This document shows positions 37,301-48,981 of a DNA stretch of 64,000 nt, piece by piece. Each line of letters begins with the position of its first letter. The stretch's first letter is position 1. The notes beneath the pieces were generated by a model. The model was not told where the DNA came from and ran no database searches. It saw only the letters and a program-made list of their open reading frames with translations. Made by a program: the position numbers and the translations under genes. The DNA is taken from the NCBI RefSeq assembly GCF_016863515.1, contig NZ_BOPA01000017.1, positions 205,909 through 269,908 of the forward strand. The letters are read 5' to 3'. Source of the stretch: Micromonospora gifhornensis (GTDB lineage: Bacteria > Actinomycetota > Actinomycetes > Mycobacteriales > Micromonosporaceae).

Positions 37301-38042
37301 GGGTGTCGATCTCATAGCGGGGACGGCGCCCGCCCCACCGCAGCCGCCGCGTACCCCGCTGCGTCGGCTGGAGCTGACCAATTTCGGCGTACGGCACACC
37401 GACGGCACCGTGGCGGTACGCGATGTCAACCTGACCGTGGAGCGTGGCCAGCTCGTCCTGATCGTCGGCCCGGTCGGTGCGGGCAAGTCCTCCCTGCTGC
37501 GGGCCCTGGCCGGGATCGCTCCACACATCGGGCAGGTGACCTGGAACGACGATCCGGTCACCGAGCCGGAGTTGTTCCTGCGCCCCAACCAGGTCGGCTA
37601 TGTCGGCCAGGTGCCCCGGGTGCTCTCCGGCACGGTCGCCGACAACATCACCCTCGGGCATCCGGTCGACGCCCGACACGCCGTGGCCACCGCCCAGCTG
37701 GAACACGACCTGGCGGCCACCGGCAGCGGGCTCGGGCTGCTCATCGGGCACAAGGGCACCCGGCTCTCCGGCGGCCAACTCCAGCGCCTGGCGCTGGCCC
37801 GGGCGTTGGCACCGCGTACCGAACTGCTGGTCGCCGACGACGTCTCCTCTGCGTTGGACGTCACCACCGAACTGGCGCTGTGGCAGGCGCTGCGCGAGCA
37901 CGGCGTGACAGTCGTCGGGTCCACGTCGAAGCGGGCCGCGCTGGTGCGGGCCGACCATGTCGTGGTGCTCACCGACGGCATGGTGATGGCCCAGGGGCCG
38001 TGGTGCGAGCTGGAGGGGAAGTGGGGGCACCTCGCGGGTTGA
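34386..38042 (+). CDS. Single-chain double ABC transporter (TMD-NBD-TMD-NBD)
   Basis: About 1218 residues. First half: membrane domain (about 10-300), NBD with Walker A VGRTGSGKST near 356, signature LSAGQEQLVAFAR and Walker B VVILDEATARLD. A Gly/Asp/Arg-rich linker follows, then a second membrane domain (about 680-960), then NBD2 with Walker A VGPVGAGKSS near 1027, signature LSGGQLQRLALAR and Walker B LLVADDVSSALD. The catalytic Glu after Walker B is present in NBD1 but replaced by Asp in NBD2, and NBD1 has LSAGQ in place of LSGGQ, so the two sites are unequal, as in many heterodimeric ABC exporters. Fusion of both halves into one gene is less usual in bacteria. Substrate unknown. GTG start; longer frames run into non-coding DNA. 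Confidence 0.9.
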   Translation: MRLLRDLWVTSSRRMTLVAVLVVIGGIGQAATAALAGPVLVNRSVVFFVLLTIALTAAVFSDLVVSLVMAGVTADWSADLRRRLCRVAMGQPVPALETTPVGEMLDRIDGDVYDVASGVRGPGIRLAQSLAVGVAATLVAITVWWPAGIGMLLVTVLLAVTLRRPAGRIAPARMKEEAAWSDLAAVMEESIHGQDDVRTSLARPYVLRLYARRASEVLRRGLVVWRMGAQVNSIAAGVTRAGIVLVVLGGVWAFGTGRVDAAQLTAIWLLALSLGMTVEHISRMVPDVQHALGAWGRVQLLQNAEQEPTGGDSPVDGDLVIRDLTFRYPVEAEAERGPALREVNLTFIRGRSYALVGRTGSGKSTLAKVLTRAVDVPAGTVLLGGRDVLDLDVEQLRRWIALVPQRTEILAGTLAENVALFDPELLDAAERALHELDLAGWIAELPAGLDTRLGEGGHVLSAGQEQLVAFARILVRDPHVVILDEATARLDPVTEARVQRATSRLLRDRIGIVIAHRLSSVRECDEVVVLADGAVVEAGPLASSRRFAELLAASHTDAYDPALLVESDAVQGEPALVGAASTELAGGAFPDAAALSGGPLGGSSTLGVERSADDPAPVVGPEPVEPVEGRQSGGRTDGGGRADGGGDVPAGGPGVERRPASRFQTMREIVRLCLNDPRYGLSAIGIFSVLTVFGLDGPLLAWLWVDVVDGTGNPWLPALGIAAGLILAIPANYWTHLWFPAWFVRQMLRISARLVHGQTGPRRISRHSPAEVVAQGGDTERVVQLADNVLDQTVAVILLVVMTVVTDSVVPGLFFIGTMVLSGLAATAFGPRLERAARDTVAARAAFATALVSSLSAARTVKLAGATRPVLTHLARLDTVRSDRQRREIAVQVWARSTPALASGLLPIGVWALYLSGGLAAGAALVAVATLGAARWFAWTTASLVSQVPSARVWTRRTVEMAGVEAYSARIPGVDLIAGTAPAPPQPPRTPLRRLELTNFGVRHTDGTVAVRDVNLTVERGQLVLIVGPVGAGKSSLLRALAGIAPHIGQVTWNDDPVTEPELFLRPNQVGYVGQVPRVLSGTVADNITLGHPVDARHAVATAQLEHDLAATGSGLGLLIGHKGTRLSGGQLQRLALARALAPRTELLVADDVSSALDVTTELALWQALREHGVTVVGSTSKRAALVRADHVVVLTDGMVMAQGPWCELEGKWGHLAG

Positions 38043-38096
38043 GCCCGGCAGGTGCCACCCAGCGGGCTGAGCCCGGCAGTGTCACCTGCCGGGCTC
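38041..38096. terminator. Bidirectional terminator with duplicated left arm
   Basis: GAGCCCGGCAG (38069-38079) pairs perfectly with CTGCCGGGCTC (38086-38096), loop 6. A second possible left arm, GAGCCCGGCAGGTG (38041-38054), matches 14 bases of the same right side, so two stems compete. It separates the convergent ABC exporter and old-yellow-enzyme genes. Confidence 0.8.
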
Positions 38097-38108
38097 ACCC
38101 GCCGGCCT

Positions 38109-40850
<2,742 letters not shown>

Positions 40851-40957
40851 GCCCACAAACCTATCCGGACTCGGCGGCGATATCCTGGCGGCAGGACGTC
40901 CTGCTTGATCCACTGGACGCTCCGCACCCCTGCCTTCCCACCCCCGAAGGACTCGCG

Positions 40958-42160
40958 ATGACCGTGGCATACCTGGTGGCCGGTGTCCGCACCCCGATCG
41001 GCCGGTACGCGGGCGCCCTCGCCGGCGTACGCCCCGACGACCTGGCCGCGCACGTGATCCGCGAACTGGTCGCCCGGCACCCGTCGGTGGACTGGTCCCG
41101 CACCGACGACGTGGTGTTCGGCTGCGCCAACCAGGCCGGTGAGGACAACCGCAACGTGGCCCGGATGGCGGCGCTGCTCGGCGGCCTGCCGGAGCAGGTC
41201 TCCGGCAGCACGGTCAACCGGCTCTGCGGCTCCGGCCTCGACGCGCTGGCCACCGCCGCGCGGGCGATCGTCGCCGGGGAGGCCGATCTGATGGTCGCCG
41301 GCGGGGTGGAGAGCATGAGCCGGGCCCCGTTCGTCATGCCGAAGGCCACCAGCGCCTTCTCCCGCGCCGCCGAGATGTACGACACCACGATCGGCTGGCG
41401 GCTGGTCAACCCGCTGATGGAGCAGGGCTGGGGGGTCGACTCGATGCCGGAGACGGCGGAGAACGTCGCCGTCGAGTTCGGTGTCGACCGGCTCGCCCAG
41501 GACGAGTTCGCGTACCGCTCGCAGATGCGGGCCGCCAAGGCGCAGGCCGACGGCCGGCTGGCCGAGGAGATCGTGCCGGTGACCGTGCCTGCCGGTCGGC
41601 GCGAGACGCGGCTGGTCGAGGTCGACGAGCACCCCCGGCAGACCTCGATGGAGAAGCTGGGCGCGCTGCCCACCCCGTTCCGTACCGGCGGCACGGTGAC
41701 CGCCGGCAACTCCTCAGGGGTCAACGACGGTGCGGTGGCGCTGCTGGTCGCCTCGCAGCGGGCCGTCGAGGAGTACGGTCTCACCCCGCTGGCCCGCGTC
41801 GTCGGGACGGCGACGGCCGGGGTGCCGCCGCGGATCATGGGCATCGGCCCGGTGCCGGCGACCCGGCGACTGCTTCAGCGGCAGGGCCTCTCCGTGACCG
41901 ACCTCGACGTGATCGAGTTGAACGAGGCGTTCGCCGCCCAGTCCGTCGCGGTGCTGCGGGAGTTGGGCCTGCCCGAGGACGCCGAACACGTCAACCCGAA
42001 CGGTGGGGCCATCGCGCTGGGCCACCCGCTCGGTGCCAGCGGCGCCCGGCTCGCGCTCACCGCCGCGCTGGAGCTGCGTCGCCGGGGCGGCCGCCGAGCC
42101 GTCGCCACCATGTGTGTCGGCGTCGGCCAGGGCATCTCCATGCTGCTCGAAGCCGCCTGA
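40958..42160 (+). CDS. Acetyl-CoA acetyltransferase / beta-ketothiolase
   Basis: 400 residues. Classical thiolase: nucleophilic Cys in [19 protein letters not shown] near residue 90, [15 protein letters not shown], the [20 protein letters not shown] segment, [14 protein letters not shown], the catalytic His in [20 protein letters not shown], and the second Cys in [15 protein letters not shown]. It closely matches the beta-ketoadipyl-CoA/acetyl-CoA thiolase type (PcaF/FadA-like), used in beta-oxidation or aromatic degradation. No other genes of either pathway adjoin, so the pathway is unclear. The ATG lies about 107 bases from the divergent GST start; earlier in-frame codons are in the intergenic region. 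Confidence 0.93.
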   Translation: MTVAYLVAGVRTPIGRYAGALAGVRPDDLAAHVIRELVARHPSVDWSRTDDVVFGCANQAGEDNRNVARMAALLGGLPEQVSGSTVNRLCGSGLDALATAARAIVAGEADLMVAGGVESMSRAPFVMPKATSAFSRAAEMYDTTIGWRLVNPLMEQGWGVDSMPETAENVAVEFGVDRLAQDEFAYRSQMRAAKAQADGRLAEEIVPVTVPAGRRETRLVEVDEHPRQTSMEKLGALPTPFRTGGTVTAGNSSGVNDGAVALLVASQRAVEEYGLTPLARVVGTATAGVPPRIMGIGPVPATRRLLQRQGLSVTDLDVIELNEAFAAQSVAVLRELGLPEDAEHVNPNGGAIALGHPLGASGARLALTAALELRRRGGRRAVATMCVGVGQGISMLLEAA

Positions 42161-42318
42161 CGGCCGGGCCGAGGCTGCTTGATCGCCGGGCCGCGCCGCC
42201 TGACAGGGCGCGCCGGCACGGTCGCCGGACAAAGGCGGTTGTGGATCTCCCAGGGTGTGGCGCGCGGGCCTAGAGTAGGCAGCGTTACTTGATCCGTCGC
42301 GACGACTTGGGGTAACCA

Positions 42319-43137
42319 GTGCAGCAGCCGGACGGAGCACCCATCGAGATCGACCTTTCCCGGCCCAGCGCGGCCCGGGTGTACGACTATTTCCTGGGCG
42401 GTGCCCACAACTTCGAGGTCGACCGGCAGTTGGCCGACCAGATCGCGGCGATGACGCCGAACCTGCCGGCGACCATGCGGGCGGGTCGGGAGTTCCTGCG
42501 CCGGGCCGTACGCGTGCTGCTCGACGCCGGCATCGACCAGTTCCTCGACATCGGCTCGGGCATCCCCACCGTCGGCAACGTGCACGAGGTCGCCCAGGCC
42601 GCCAACCCGCAGGCCCGGGTGGTCTACGTCGACATCGACCCGGTGGCGGTGGCGCACAGTCGGCAACTGCTGGCCGGCAACGAGTCGACCGGCGTCATCC
42701 ACGCCGACCTGCGCGACCCGCAGCGGATTCTCGCCGAGACCCGGGCGTTGCACCTGCTCGACTTCGACCGGCCACTGGGCATCCTGCTGGCCGGCGTGGT
42801 CCACTTCGTACCCGACGCCGACCGGCCCGGCGACATCCTGGCCACCCTGCGGGCCGCCGCCGCACCCGGCAGTCACCTGGTGATCTCGCACTCCACCTTC
42901 GAGGACCAGCCGCAGGAGATGCTTGACGCGCAGCGGCTCTCGGCGCGTACCAGCACCGAGATCACGCTCCGGTCGCGGGCCGAGATCACCTCGTTCTTCG
43001 GCGACTGGACGATCCTCGAACCGGGCGTGGTGCACATGGAGCTGTGGCGTCCGGACTCGCCGTCCGACGTGGCCGCCGACGCGCAACGCTTCGGTGCCTT
43101 CGGCGCGGTGGCTCGCAACGACGACGTAGCGGGGTGA
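42319..43137 (+). CDS. SAM-dependent methyltransferase, PF04672 (DUF574) type
   Basis: 272 residues. It begins [30 protein letters not shown], the diagnostic 'SxARVYDYxLGGxxNF' opening of the actinobacterial family, then the SAM site [19 protein letters not shown] and the adenine-binding acidic loop [25 protein letters not shown] and [10 protein letters not shown] follow. Members are very numerous in actinomycetes and their substrates are unknown. The gene ends four bases before the GGDEF/EAL gene, so a joint transcript is likely. Confidence 0.9.
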   Translation: MQQPDGAPIEIDLSRPSAARVYDYFLGGAHNFEVDRQLADQIAAMTPNLPATMRAGREFLRRAVRVLLDAGIDQFLDIGSGIPTVGNVHEVAQAANPQARVVYVDIDPVAVAHSRQLLAGNESTGVIHADLRDPQRILAETRALHLLDFDRPLGILLAGVVHFVPDADRPGDILATLRAAAAPGSHLVISHSTFEDQPQEMLDAQRLSARTSTEITLRSRAEITSFFGDWTILEPGVVHMELWRPDSPSDVAADAQRFGAFGAVARNDDVAG

Positions 43138-43141
43138 CCTG

Positions 43142-45277
43142 ATGTCGGCCGTCGGTGCCCCCGGAGGGCGTGCCGTCGATCCGGCCGGCGCGCACAACTA
43201 CGCGACCGAGTGGGCGCAGGCGGTACGCCGGCTCGGCTTCGTACCGATGAGCGCGGCCGACACCGAGCGCCTGCTGTTGTCGTACACCCTGCGGCTGGCC
43301 GAGGCGCTGCTGCACGCCGACGAGGTGGCCCCGGTGGCGGCGGAGGTCGGTCAGGCCCTGGTCGAGGCGCACCTGACCGAACCGGACATGATCGAGTGGT
43401 CGGTGCGCTCGCTCGCCGACCGGTTGCCCGACCAGGTACTGGGCGGGTCGACCGGGCTCGACGACCGGATCGCGGTGGCGCAGGGCGCGCTCGCGGCCGG
43501 GTTCGCCCGCGCGCTGCGTGATCGCACCTTCGCCCAGCAGGAGCGGATCGCACGGTCGGCGTGGCAGGCCCGCGACGATGTCGAGCGGGCGTTGCGCGAC
43601 AGCGAGGCCAGGTTCCGGGCGGTCTTCCGGGGCGCGGCGATCGGCATCGGCATCGCCGACGTCGACGGGCAGATCATCGACGTCAACCAGCCCTTCGCCG
43701 ACATGCTCGGCTACTCCATCGAGGAGATGCGCCAGCTCAACGTGACGGCCCTGTTCCACCACGACGACGCACCCGGCATGTGGGAGCTGTACGGGGAACT
43801 GATCGAGGGCAAACACGAATCCGCACGGGTCGAGAAGCGGTACTACCGCAAGGACGGCACCTCCGTCTGGACGGACCTGGCAGTCTCGTTGATCCGGCAC
43901 GACGACGGCCGGCCCCGGTTCACCATCGCCGTTGCCGAGGACATCACGCAACGGTACGAACTCCAGCGTCGGTTGCGCTTCCAGGCGCTGCACGACCCGC
44001 TTACCGAACTGCCCAACCGCACGCTGTTCTTCGAGACGCTGAGCCGCCTGCTCAGCGCCTCGGGTCGGGTCGGAGTCTGCTTCCTCGACCTCGACGGCTT
44101 CAAGGCGATCAACGACAGCCTCGGGCACGACGTCGGTGACCGGCTACTCATGACGATCGCCCGGCGGCTGGCCGGCTGCGTGGCCGAGTACGGCTACCTG
44201 GTGGCCCGGATGGGCGGCGACGAGTTCGTCATCCTGGTCGACGGCGACGCCGGGGTCGACAACATGATCGCGGTGGCCGAACTGGCGCTGACCGCCGTGT
44301 CCGCCCCGGTCTTCATCGACGACCACCAGCTGATGGTCTCGGCCAGCGTCGGCATCGTCGCCTCCGACCTCGTCGGCACCAGCGCCGCCGAGCTGATGAA
44401 GGCCGCCGACACCACGCTGTACTGGGCCAAGGCCGAGGGCCGGGGCCGGTGGGCGGTGTACGACCCGGAGCGCAGCGCCCGGGACATCGCCCGGTCGACC
44501 CTGCTCGCCGGACTGCCGGTGGCGTTGGACCGGGACGAGTTCGTGCTGCACTACCAGCCGATCGTGTCGCTGTTGGACGGTCGGATGCTGGCGGTCGAGG
44601 CGCTGGTCCGCTGGCAGCATCCGGAGCTGGGGTTGATCGGTCCGGACCGGTTCATCGGGTTGGCCGAGGAGACCGGTCTGATCGTCCGGCTCGGCGAGTG
44701 GGTGTTGCGGCAGGCCTGTCGGGACGCCCGTCGGTGGCACGTCGACTTCCCCGAGGCGCGGCTGGTGGTCAGCGTCAACCTGGCCGCCCGGCAGGCCGAC
44801 GCTCCGGTGATCGTGGACACCGTGGCCGATGCCCTGTCCAGCAGTGGACTGCCGGCGGAACTGCTGCAACTGGAGTTGACCGAGAGCGCCGTGATGGGCT
44901 CCGGCGGTGAGCCGCTGCGGACGCTGTACCGGCTGGCCGAGCTCGGGGTCCGGCTGGCCGTCGACGACTTCGGCACCGGCTACTCGAACCTGGCGTACCT
45001 GCGTCGGCTGCCGATCACCTGCCTGAAGCTGGCCGCGCCGTTCGTCGAGGGCATCCGGGGCGACGAGCCGGATGCCGCCGACCACCGCGACGAGCGGATC
45101 GTCGACGCGCTGGTGCGGTTGGCCCACGCTCTGGAACTGTGGGTGACCGCCGAGGCGGTGGAGACCGAGCCGCAGGCCGAGCGGCTCCGGGCGCTACGCT
45201 GCGACTCCGCTCAAGGGCGCCTGTTCGGCCCACCAGCGCCCGCCGCAGCAATCTCCACCCGCCTGGCCGGCGGGTAA
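43142..45277 (+). CDS. PAS-GGDEF-EAL c-di-GMP turnover protein
   Basis: 711 residues. N-terminal helical region, a PAS domain at about 155-275 ([20 protein letters not shown] ... [17 protein letters not shown]), then a diguanylate cyclase with intact GGDEF near 358 ([13 protein letters not shown]), then a phosphodiesterase with [10 protein letters not shown] near 485. EAL catalytic residues look complete: VSVNLAARQ (Asn), LELTESAVM (Glu), [11 protein letters not shown] (two Asp), CLKLAA (Lys), VTAEAVETE (Glu) and [10 protein letters not shown] (Gln). The RxxD inhibitory site before GGDEF is absent, so cyclase feedback control may be lost. Whether both activities work together cannot be told. 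PAS suggests sensing of light, redox or ligand. Copy C of the 52-bp repeat starts at its stop codon. Confidence 0.92.
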   Translation: MSAVGAPGGRAVDPAGAHNYATEWAQAVRRLGFVPMSAADTERLLLSYTLRLAEALLHADEVAPVAAEVGQALVEAHLTEPDMIEWSVRSLADRLPDQVLGGSTGLDDRIAVAQGALAAGFARALRDRTFAQQERIARSAWQARDDVERALRDSEARFRAVFRGAAIGIGIADVDGQIIDVNQPFADMLGYSIEEMRQLNVTALFHHDDAPGMWELYGELIEGKHESARVEKRYYRKDGTSVWTDLAVSLIRHDDGRPRFTIAVAEDITQRYELQRRLRFQALHDPLTELPNRTLFFETLSRLLSASGRVGVCFLDLDGFKAINDSLGHDVGDRLLMTIARRLAGCVAEYGYLVARMGGDEFVILVDGDAGVDNMIAVAELALTAVSAPVFIDDHQLMVSASVGIVASDLVGTSAAELMKAADTTLYWAKAEGRGRWAVYDPERSARDIARSTLLAGLPVALDRDEFVLHYQPIVSLLDGRMLAVEALVRWQHPELGLIGPDRFIGLAEETGLIVRLGEWVLRQACRDARRWHVDFPEARLVVSVNLAARQADAPVIVDTVADALSSSGLPAELLQLELTESAVMGSGGEPLRTLYRLAELGVRLAVDDFGTGYSNLAYLRRLPITCLKLAAPFVEGIRGDEPDAADHRDERIVDALVRLAHALELWVTAEAVETEPQAERLRALRCDSAQGRLFGPPAPAAAISTRLAGG

Positions 45278-45327
45278 GGAAGGGCACCTTATTAACGCCT
45301 GCGGTAGAGAAAGGGCCCCCTTTTAAC
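45276..45327 (-). repeat. 52-bp dispersed intergenic repeat, copy C (inverted)
   Basis: Reverse-strand copy of the element at 5513 and 29540. Its complement shares the ctctaccgcaggc spacer with copy B and the invariant last 22 bases with both. It begins at the last bases of the GGDEF/EAL stop codon and lies before the DUF456 gene. Confidence 0.88.
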
Positions 45328-45352
45328 AGATGAAGCGATCGGATGGGGAGCC

Positions 45353-45853
45353 GTGAGTCTGACAGAGACCGGTGCCGTGGTTTCGGTGATCACCGCGTTG
45401 GCCATCCTCGCCGGGCTGGCCGGCGTGGTGGTGCCCGGCCTGCCGGCCCTGCCGCTGTGCTGGGGCGGCGTACTCGTGTGGGCGTTGTTCGGTGAGGCCG
45501 GCGCCGGCCGCTGGCTGGTGCTCGCGGCGGCCACCGTGGTCGCCCTGGGCGGCACCGTGATCAAGTACGCCTGGCCCGGCCGCAACCTCAAACGGGCCGG
45601 CGTACCCACCGCCACGCTGCTCGTCGGTGCTCTCCTCGGCCTGGTCGGCTTCTTCGTCATCCCCGTCGTCGGGCTGATCATCGGCTTCGTCGTCGGCATC
45701 TTCCTGATGGAACGGCTGCGGCTGGGCGACACCGCACTGGCCTGGCCGGCGACCAAGCAGGCGGTCGCCGCCACCGGCCTGGCCATGTTGATCGAGTTCC
45801 TCGCCGGAGTGGTGATCGGCGCGCTCTGGGTGGCCGGCCTGGTACTGGCCTGA
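45353..45853 (+). CDS. DUF456-family membrane protein
   Basis: 166 residues, four to five hydrophobic helices with little loop: SVITALAILAGLAGVVVPGL, PALPLCWGGVLVWALF, WLVLAAATVVALGGTVIKY, LLVGALLGLVGFFVIPVVGL and ATGLAMLIEFLAGVVIGALW. The PGLPALPLCWGG turn and the GxxxGFFVIPVxGLIIGFVVG segment are typical of DUF456. It likely sits in the inner membrane; its role is unknown. GTG start. The inverted 52-bp repeat occupies its upstream region. Confidence 0.82.
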   Translation: MSLTETGAVVSVITALAILAGLAGVVVPGLPALPLCWGGVLVWALFGEAGAGRWLVLAAATVVALGGTVIKYAWPGRNLKRAGVPTATLLVGALLGLVGFFVIPVVGLIIGFVVGIFLMERLRLGDTALAWPATKQAVAATGLAMLIEFLAGVVIGALWVAGLVLA

Positions 45854-46168
45854 CGGCCCGGCTCCCTGAGGGCCAGGCTTGCTGACGACCGGGCTTGCTG
45901 AGGGCCGGGTTTGCTGAGGACCGGGCGTCGTGGGGACCGGGCGTCGTGGGGACCGGGGCGGCGCGGGGCGGAGCCAGGGTAGGGCGCAGCGCCGTACCCG
46001 AGAGAGAGGTGACCTTCCCCGCGCCGCCGCGGCTGCCGGGCCGTTCCGAGGGCCCGGGTCGGCCCGTCGCGATCGGGCCTGGTCACAAGCCCAAGGATGG
46101 GGTACGCCGACGCACCCGGCAACGCAATTGCGGGGCCACCGGGAGTTCATCCGAGGATCGCGACCCGA
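45854..46168. repeat. Gene-free gap with short imperfect tandem repeats
   Basis: About 315 bases. From roughly 45875 to 45955 there are imperfect copies of a 15-17-base unit (gaccgggcttgctgagg and gaccgggcgtcgtgggg). A GC-rich stretch follows with no credible gene. The end of the region abuts the stop of the YdeI-like gene. Confidence 0.6.
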
Positions 46169-46780
46169 CTAGCCGGTCGGCGGCACCGAGGGCTTGGCCT
46201 TCTGCGGGTAGACCGTCTCGTGTCGGGCCAGCATGGCGACGAACTCGACGATCTTCCGCTCGCGGGTCTGCGCCCGTTTGACGGCGTTGAGACGGTGGAT
46301 GAGTGCGAACCGGTTGGTCTTGGTGAGGACGTCGAACATGGCCTGAGCAGCGGGATTGGCGGCAATGGCGGCGAGTAGGTCGGCCGGCACCTCGGCCTCC
46401 GACGGCGGGGCGTAGGCGGCGGCCCAACGCCCGTCCGCCTTCGCCGCCTCCACCGCGGCGCGGCCGGACGGCTGCATCCGCCCCTGTTCCTCAAGCCGGG
46501 CCACATGGGACACGTTCCGTTGTGACCAGGAGCTGCGGGACCGGCGCGGAGTCAACCGGATCCAGGAGCTCTCCTCGTCGCGTTTCCGGGCCTGCCCGTC
46601 GATCCAACCGAAGCACAGCGCCTCGTCGACCGCCTGCTGCCAGGTCAGCGTGGTGACGGTGCCACCCTTTTTGGTCAGCGCCAGCCAGACCCCGTCCGAC
46701 GTGGCGTGGTGGGTCGACAACCAGTCGCGCAGCGCCTCGGCGTCCGCGACGATCAACTCATCCAGTTCCGCGCTCCCCAT
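46169..46780 (-). CDS. YdeI/OmdA-like 'bacteriocin-protection' family protein
   Basis: 203 residues. It opens with VADAEALRDWLSTHHATSDG, WLALTKKGG and TLTWQQAVDEALCFGWIDGQA, then SSWIRLTPRRSRSSWSQRN, the recognisable core of the YdeI/OmdA family, and a helical C-terminal half (PADLLAAIAANPAAQAMFDV, KRAQTRERKIVEFVAMLA). Members are linked to bacteriocin or antimicrobial-peptide tolerance in some bacteria, but the biochemical activity is unknown. It is divergent from the DUF4291 gene. Confidence 0.82.
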   Translation of the reverse strand: MGSAELDELIVADAEALRDWLSTHHATSDGVWLALTKKGGTVTTLTWQQAVDEALCFGWIDGQARKRDEESSWIRLTPRRSRSSWSQRNVSHVARLEEQGRMQPSGRAAVEAAKADGRWAAAYAPPSEAEVPADLLAAIAANPAAQAMFDVLTKTNRFALIHRLNAVKRAQTRERKIVEFVAMLARHETVYPQKAKPSVPPTG

Positions 46781-46875
46781 GACGGCAGGCTAACCGCTGG
46801 CTCTGCCATTTTTCGTTTGCCGGACGCGCGGAATCTCGGTGGTGCGGCCGAGTGCGGATCGGTGAGGATCTGGAG

Positions 46876-47493
46876 ATGTCCACTCCCGCCCGGCAGATCC
46901 GCGCCCGCTTCTCGGCCGACACCATCACGGTCTACCAGGCGTACCCTCCGCAGATCGCGGTGCCGGCGGTGGCGGCCGGCCGTTTCGTGGCCCCCTTCAA
47001 GCGGGAGCGGATGACGTGGATCAAGCCGTCCTTCCTGTGGATGATGTACCGCTGTGGCTGGGCCACCAAGCCGGGGCAGGAACGCGTGCTGTCCATCGAG
47101 ATCACCCGAGAGGGATTCGAGTGGGCGCTCGCCCGGGCCTGCCTGAGTCACTACGACCGTGATCTGCACAGCGACCAGGCGACCTGGTCACGGCAGTTGA
47201 AGACCAGCCCGGTGCGGGTGCAGTGGGATCCGGAACGGTCCCTGCATCTTCAACCGCTGCCGTACCGGTCGCTACAGGTCGGCCTCTCCGGCGAGGCGGT
47301 CGAACGGTACGTCGACGACTGGATCGTCGGCGTCACCGACATCACTGCCACCGTGCACCGGCTCCGGGACCTGCTGCGGGGCGGCGAGACCCAGGCGGCA
47401 GCCGCTCACCTACCGGTCGAGCAGGTCTACCCGCTACCGGAGCAGATCGGAGCCCGGCTCAACGCCAGCCCGTACGCCACCACCGATGCCTGA
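46876..47493 (+). CDS. DUF4291-domain protein
   Basis: 205 residues from ATG (MSTPARQIRARFSADTITVYQAYPPQIA). Consensus pieces of DUF4291 are clear: TVYQAYPPQIA, FVAPFKRERMTWIKPSFLWMMYRCGWA, GQERVLSIEITREGFEWAL, and SPVRVQWDPERSL. The function is unknown; the many aromatic and Lys/Arg residues in the middle might form a nucleotide-binding surface, which is speculation. It is divergent from the YdeI-like gene. Confidence 0.85.
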   Translation: MSTPARQIRARFSADTITVYQAYPPQIAVPAVAAGRFVAPFKRERMTWIKPSFLWMMYRCGWATKPGQERVLSIEITREGFEWALARACLSHYDRDLHSDQATWSRQLKTSPVRVQWDPERSLHLQPLPYRSLQVGLSGEAVERYVDDWIVGVTDITATVHRLRDLLRGGETQAAAAHLPVEQVYPLPEQIGARLNASPYATTDA

Positions 47494-47516
47494 GCTGCAC
47501 GGACCGTGACCGGCTG

Positions 47517-48572
47517 CTACGACGGTGTGGTGGGGTTCGGGGTGGCGGCGGGGGCCGAGGGGACGTTGCGCAGCGCGCGAAGGGCCGACACCGCGAGCGG
47601 TACGCCTACCGTGAGCACGGCGACGACCTGAACGGCCGCGATCGTGGTGAGCGTCGTGCGCTCTGCCTGGTCGAGGAAGTCGGGCAGGGTCACGGCGCGC
47701 AGGACGAGCGCGGTCGCGGCGAGCAGAGTGAACGCCAGCGACCACGGCAGGGTGCGCGTCGATCGACCGGTGGCGCGAGCGGTCAGGTGAACCGCCATGG
47801 CCACAGCGACCGCGGCGCACAACAGGCCCGGCCAGTCCAGCAGCCTCAGCGCCGGTTCGACCGCCTGGAGGATGAACAGGGGCAGGGCGACGAGGAAGAT
47901 GCCGATCGGTAGCGCGAGGAGCCATGGCCGGCGTGACACGGGTGCGGCACCGTGGGGGAAGGCCGCCATGGCGAGGAGCAGAGCGACGTCGACGAGCCGC
48001 ATCGCCCAGGGCGACACGGTCAGCGGTTCGTCGCCGACGGCTTGTGCCATGGCGGTGGTGATGATGGGGGGCACGATGGCGAGCAGGGCGACCGCCTGGG
48101 CCACGCGTCGGTAGCCGAGGACGAGCGCGAGGTAGGCCGGCAACCAGGCGTAGCCGGCGAGGTTCCACGTCGTACTCCAGATGCTCGCCGGTGTGGTGAG
48201 TGCGAACTCGGGTGCCGGAGCGGGCAGCCAGGCGAGCTTCCCGGAGTACCACAGCGCGATGGCGATGCTGCCGGTGACCATGACGGCGTGGGTCAGCAGC
48301 AGCATCAGGGTCGCCAGCTGCACCGCGTGTCCCCACACCCGCGAGCGGGGTGACGTGTCGGCGCGCAGGCGCAGCCGCACCGCGAGCGCCACGATGCTGG
48401 CGGCCTCCGACAGGCTCGGCCGGCCGTAGTCGGCGAGGTACGCGGTGGTCTCGGGGTCGCCGGTGTCCATGCTCTCCAGGAAGGCGGCGACCATGTCGTC
48501 TTCCCACTCCTGCCGGTAGGCGGCGGGCAGCAGGCGTAACAGCAGGCGGTAGCGCTCCTCCAGGCGACTCAC
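47517..48572 (-). CDS. Multi-helix membrane protein, PadR-controlled partner
   Basis: About 351 residues from GTG (VSRLEERYRLLLRLLPAAYRQEW). A cytoplasmic start with a RLLPAAYRxEWEDDMVAAFLE motif is followed by 8-9 hydrophobic segments. The LPAAYRxE opening is seen in actinobacterial proteins that always follow a PadR regulator and are annotated as permease or hypothetical. The start overlaps the PadR stop by 4 bases (GTGA), so the two are cotranslated. A link to multidrug or envelope stress response is plausible. An earlier open frame overlaps PadR and is rejected. Confidence 0.78.
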   Translation of the reverse strand: MSRLEERYRLLLRLLPAAYRQEWEDDMVAAFLESMDTGDPETTAYLADYGRPSLSEAASIVALAVRLRLRADTSPRSRVWGHAVQLATLMLLLTHAVMVTGSIAIALWYSGKLAWLPAPAPEFALTTPASIWSTTWNLAGYAWLPAYLALVLGYRRVAQAVALLAIVPPIITTAMAQAVGDEPLTVSPWAMRLVDVALLLAMAAFPHGAAPVSRRPWLLALPIGIFLVALPLFILQAVEPALRLLDWPGLLCAAVAVAMAVHLTARATGRSTRTLPWSLAFTLLAATALVLRAVTLPDFLDQAERTTLTTIAAVQVVAVLTVGVPLAVSALRALRNVPSAPAATPNPTTPS

Positions 48573-48916
48573 GACGACGTCCCCGTGATCGGGTTCCGCT
48601 GCTCGTGCAACCGGGCGGAGGCGAGGCGCGCGTTGGCGGCCAGCCGGTCCGCCTCCGCGGCGAGGGTGGCGCGGCCCTGCTCGGTGACCCGGTAGTAGCG
48701 GCGCAACCGCCCCTGCCACGCCTCCTCGCGGTCCAACTCGACAAGGCCGTCACCGACGAGTCGATCGAGGACTCCGTACAGGGAGCCGATCTTCAGCTGC
48801 ACCTGCCCATGCGACAGGTCCGCGACCTCCGCGACGATCCCGTAGCCGTGGCGCGGGGCGTCGAGCAGCGCGGTGAGGATGAAGAAGGCCGGTTCGGTCA
48901 TAGCCCGAGCACTCAT
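48569..48916 (-). CDS. PadR-family transcriptional regulator
   Basis: 115 residues with a winged helix: FFILTALLDAPRHGYGIVAEVADLSHGQV, LKIGSLYGVLDRLVGDGLVELDREE and RRYYRVTEQGRATLAAEADRL. HGYGI, SLYGxLDRL and RRYYxVTxxG are PadR hallmarks. The AGGAGG site directly precedes the first ATG, so the internal ATG five codons on (MTEPAF) may be the real start, spaced about 15 bases from it; this start is uncertain. It probably represses itself and the membrane gene downstream. The region upstream contains an AT-rich imperfect inverted repeat. Confidence 0.88.
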   Translation of the reverse strand: MSARAMTEPAFFILTALLDAPRHGYGIVAEVADLSHGQVQLKIGSLYGVLDRLVGDGLVELDREEAWQGRLRRYYRVTEQGRATLAAEADRLAANARLASARLHEQRNPITGTSS

Positions 48917-48923
48917 CCTCCTA

Positions 48924-48944
48924 ATATAGTGGAAGACAAGATAT
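48924..48944. promoter_or_regulatory. Candidate PadR operator
   Basis: An AT-rich 21-base inverted repeat, ATATagtggaagacaagATAT, stands out in high-GC DNA directly upstream of the PadR gene and its ribosome site. It probably overlaps the -10 region. PadR autoregulation is common in the family; binding here is inferred. Confidence 0.5.
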
Positions 48945-48981
48945 CCTGGCGTACGCAGGAACCGACGACAGGGGAGTGACC

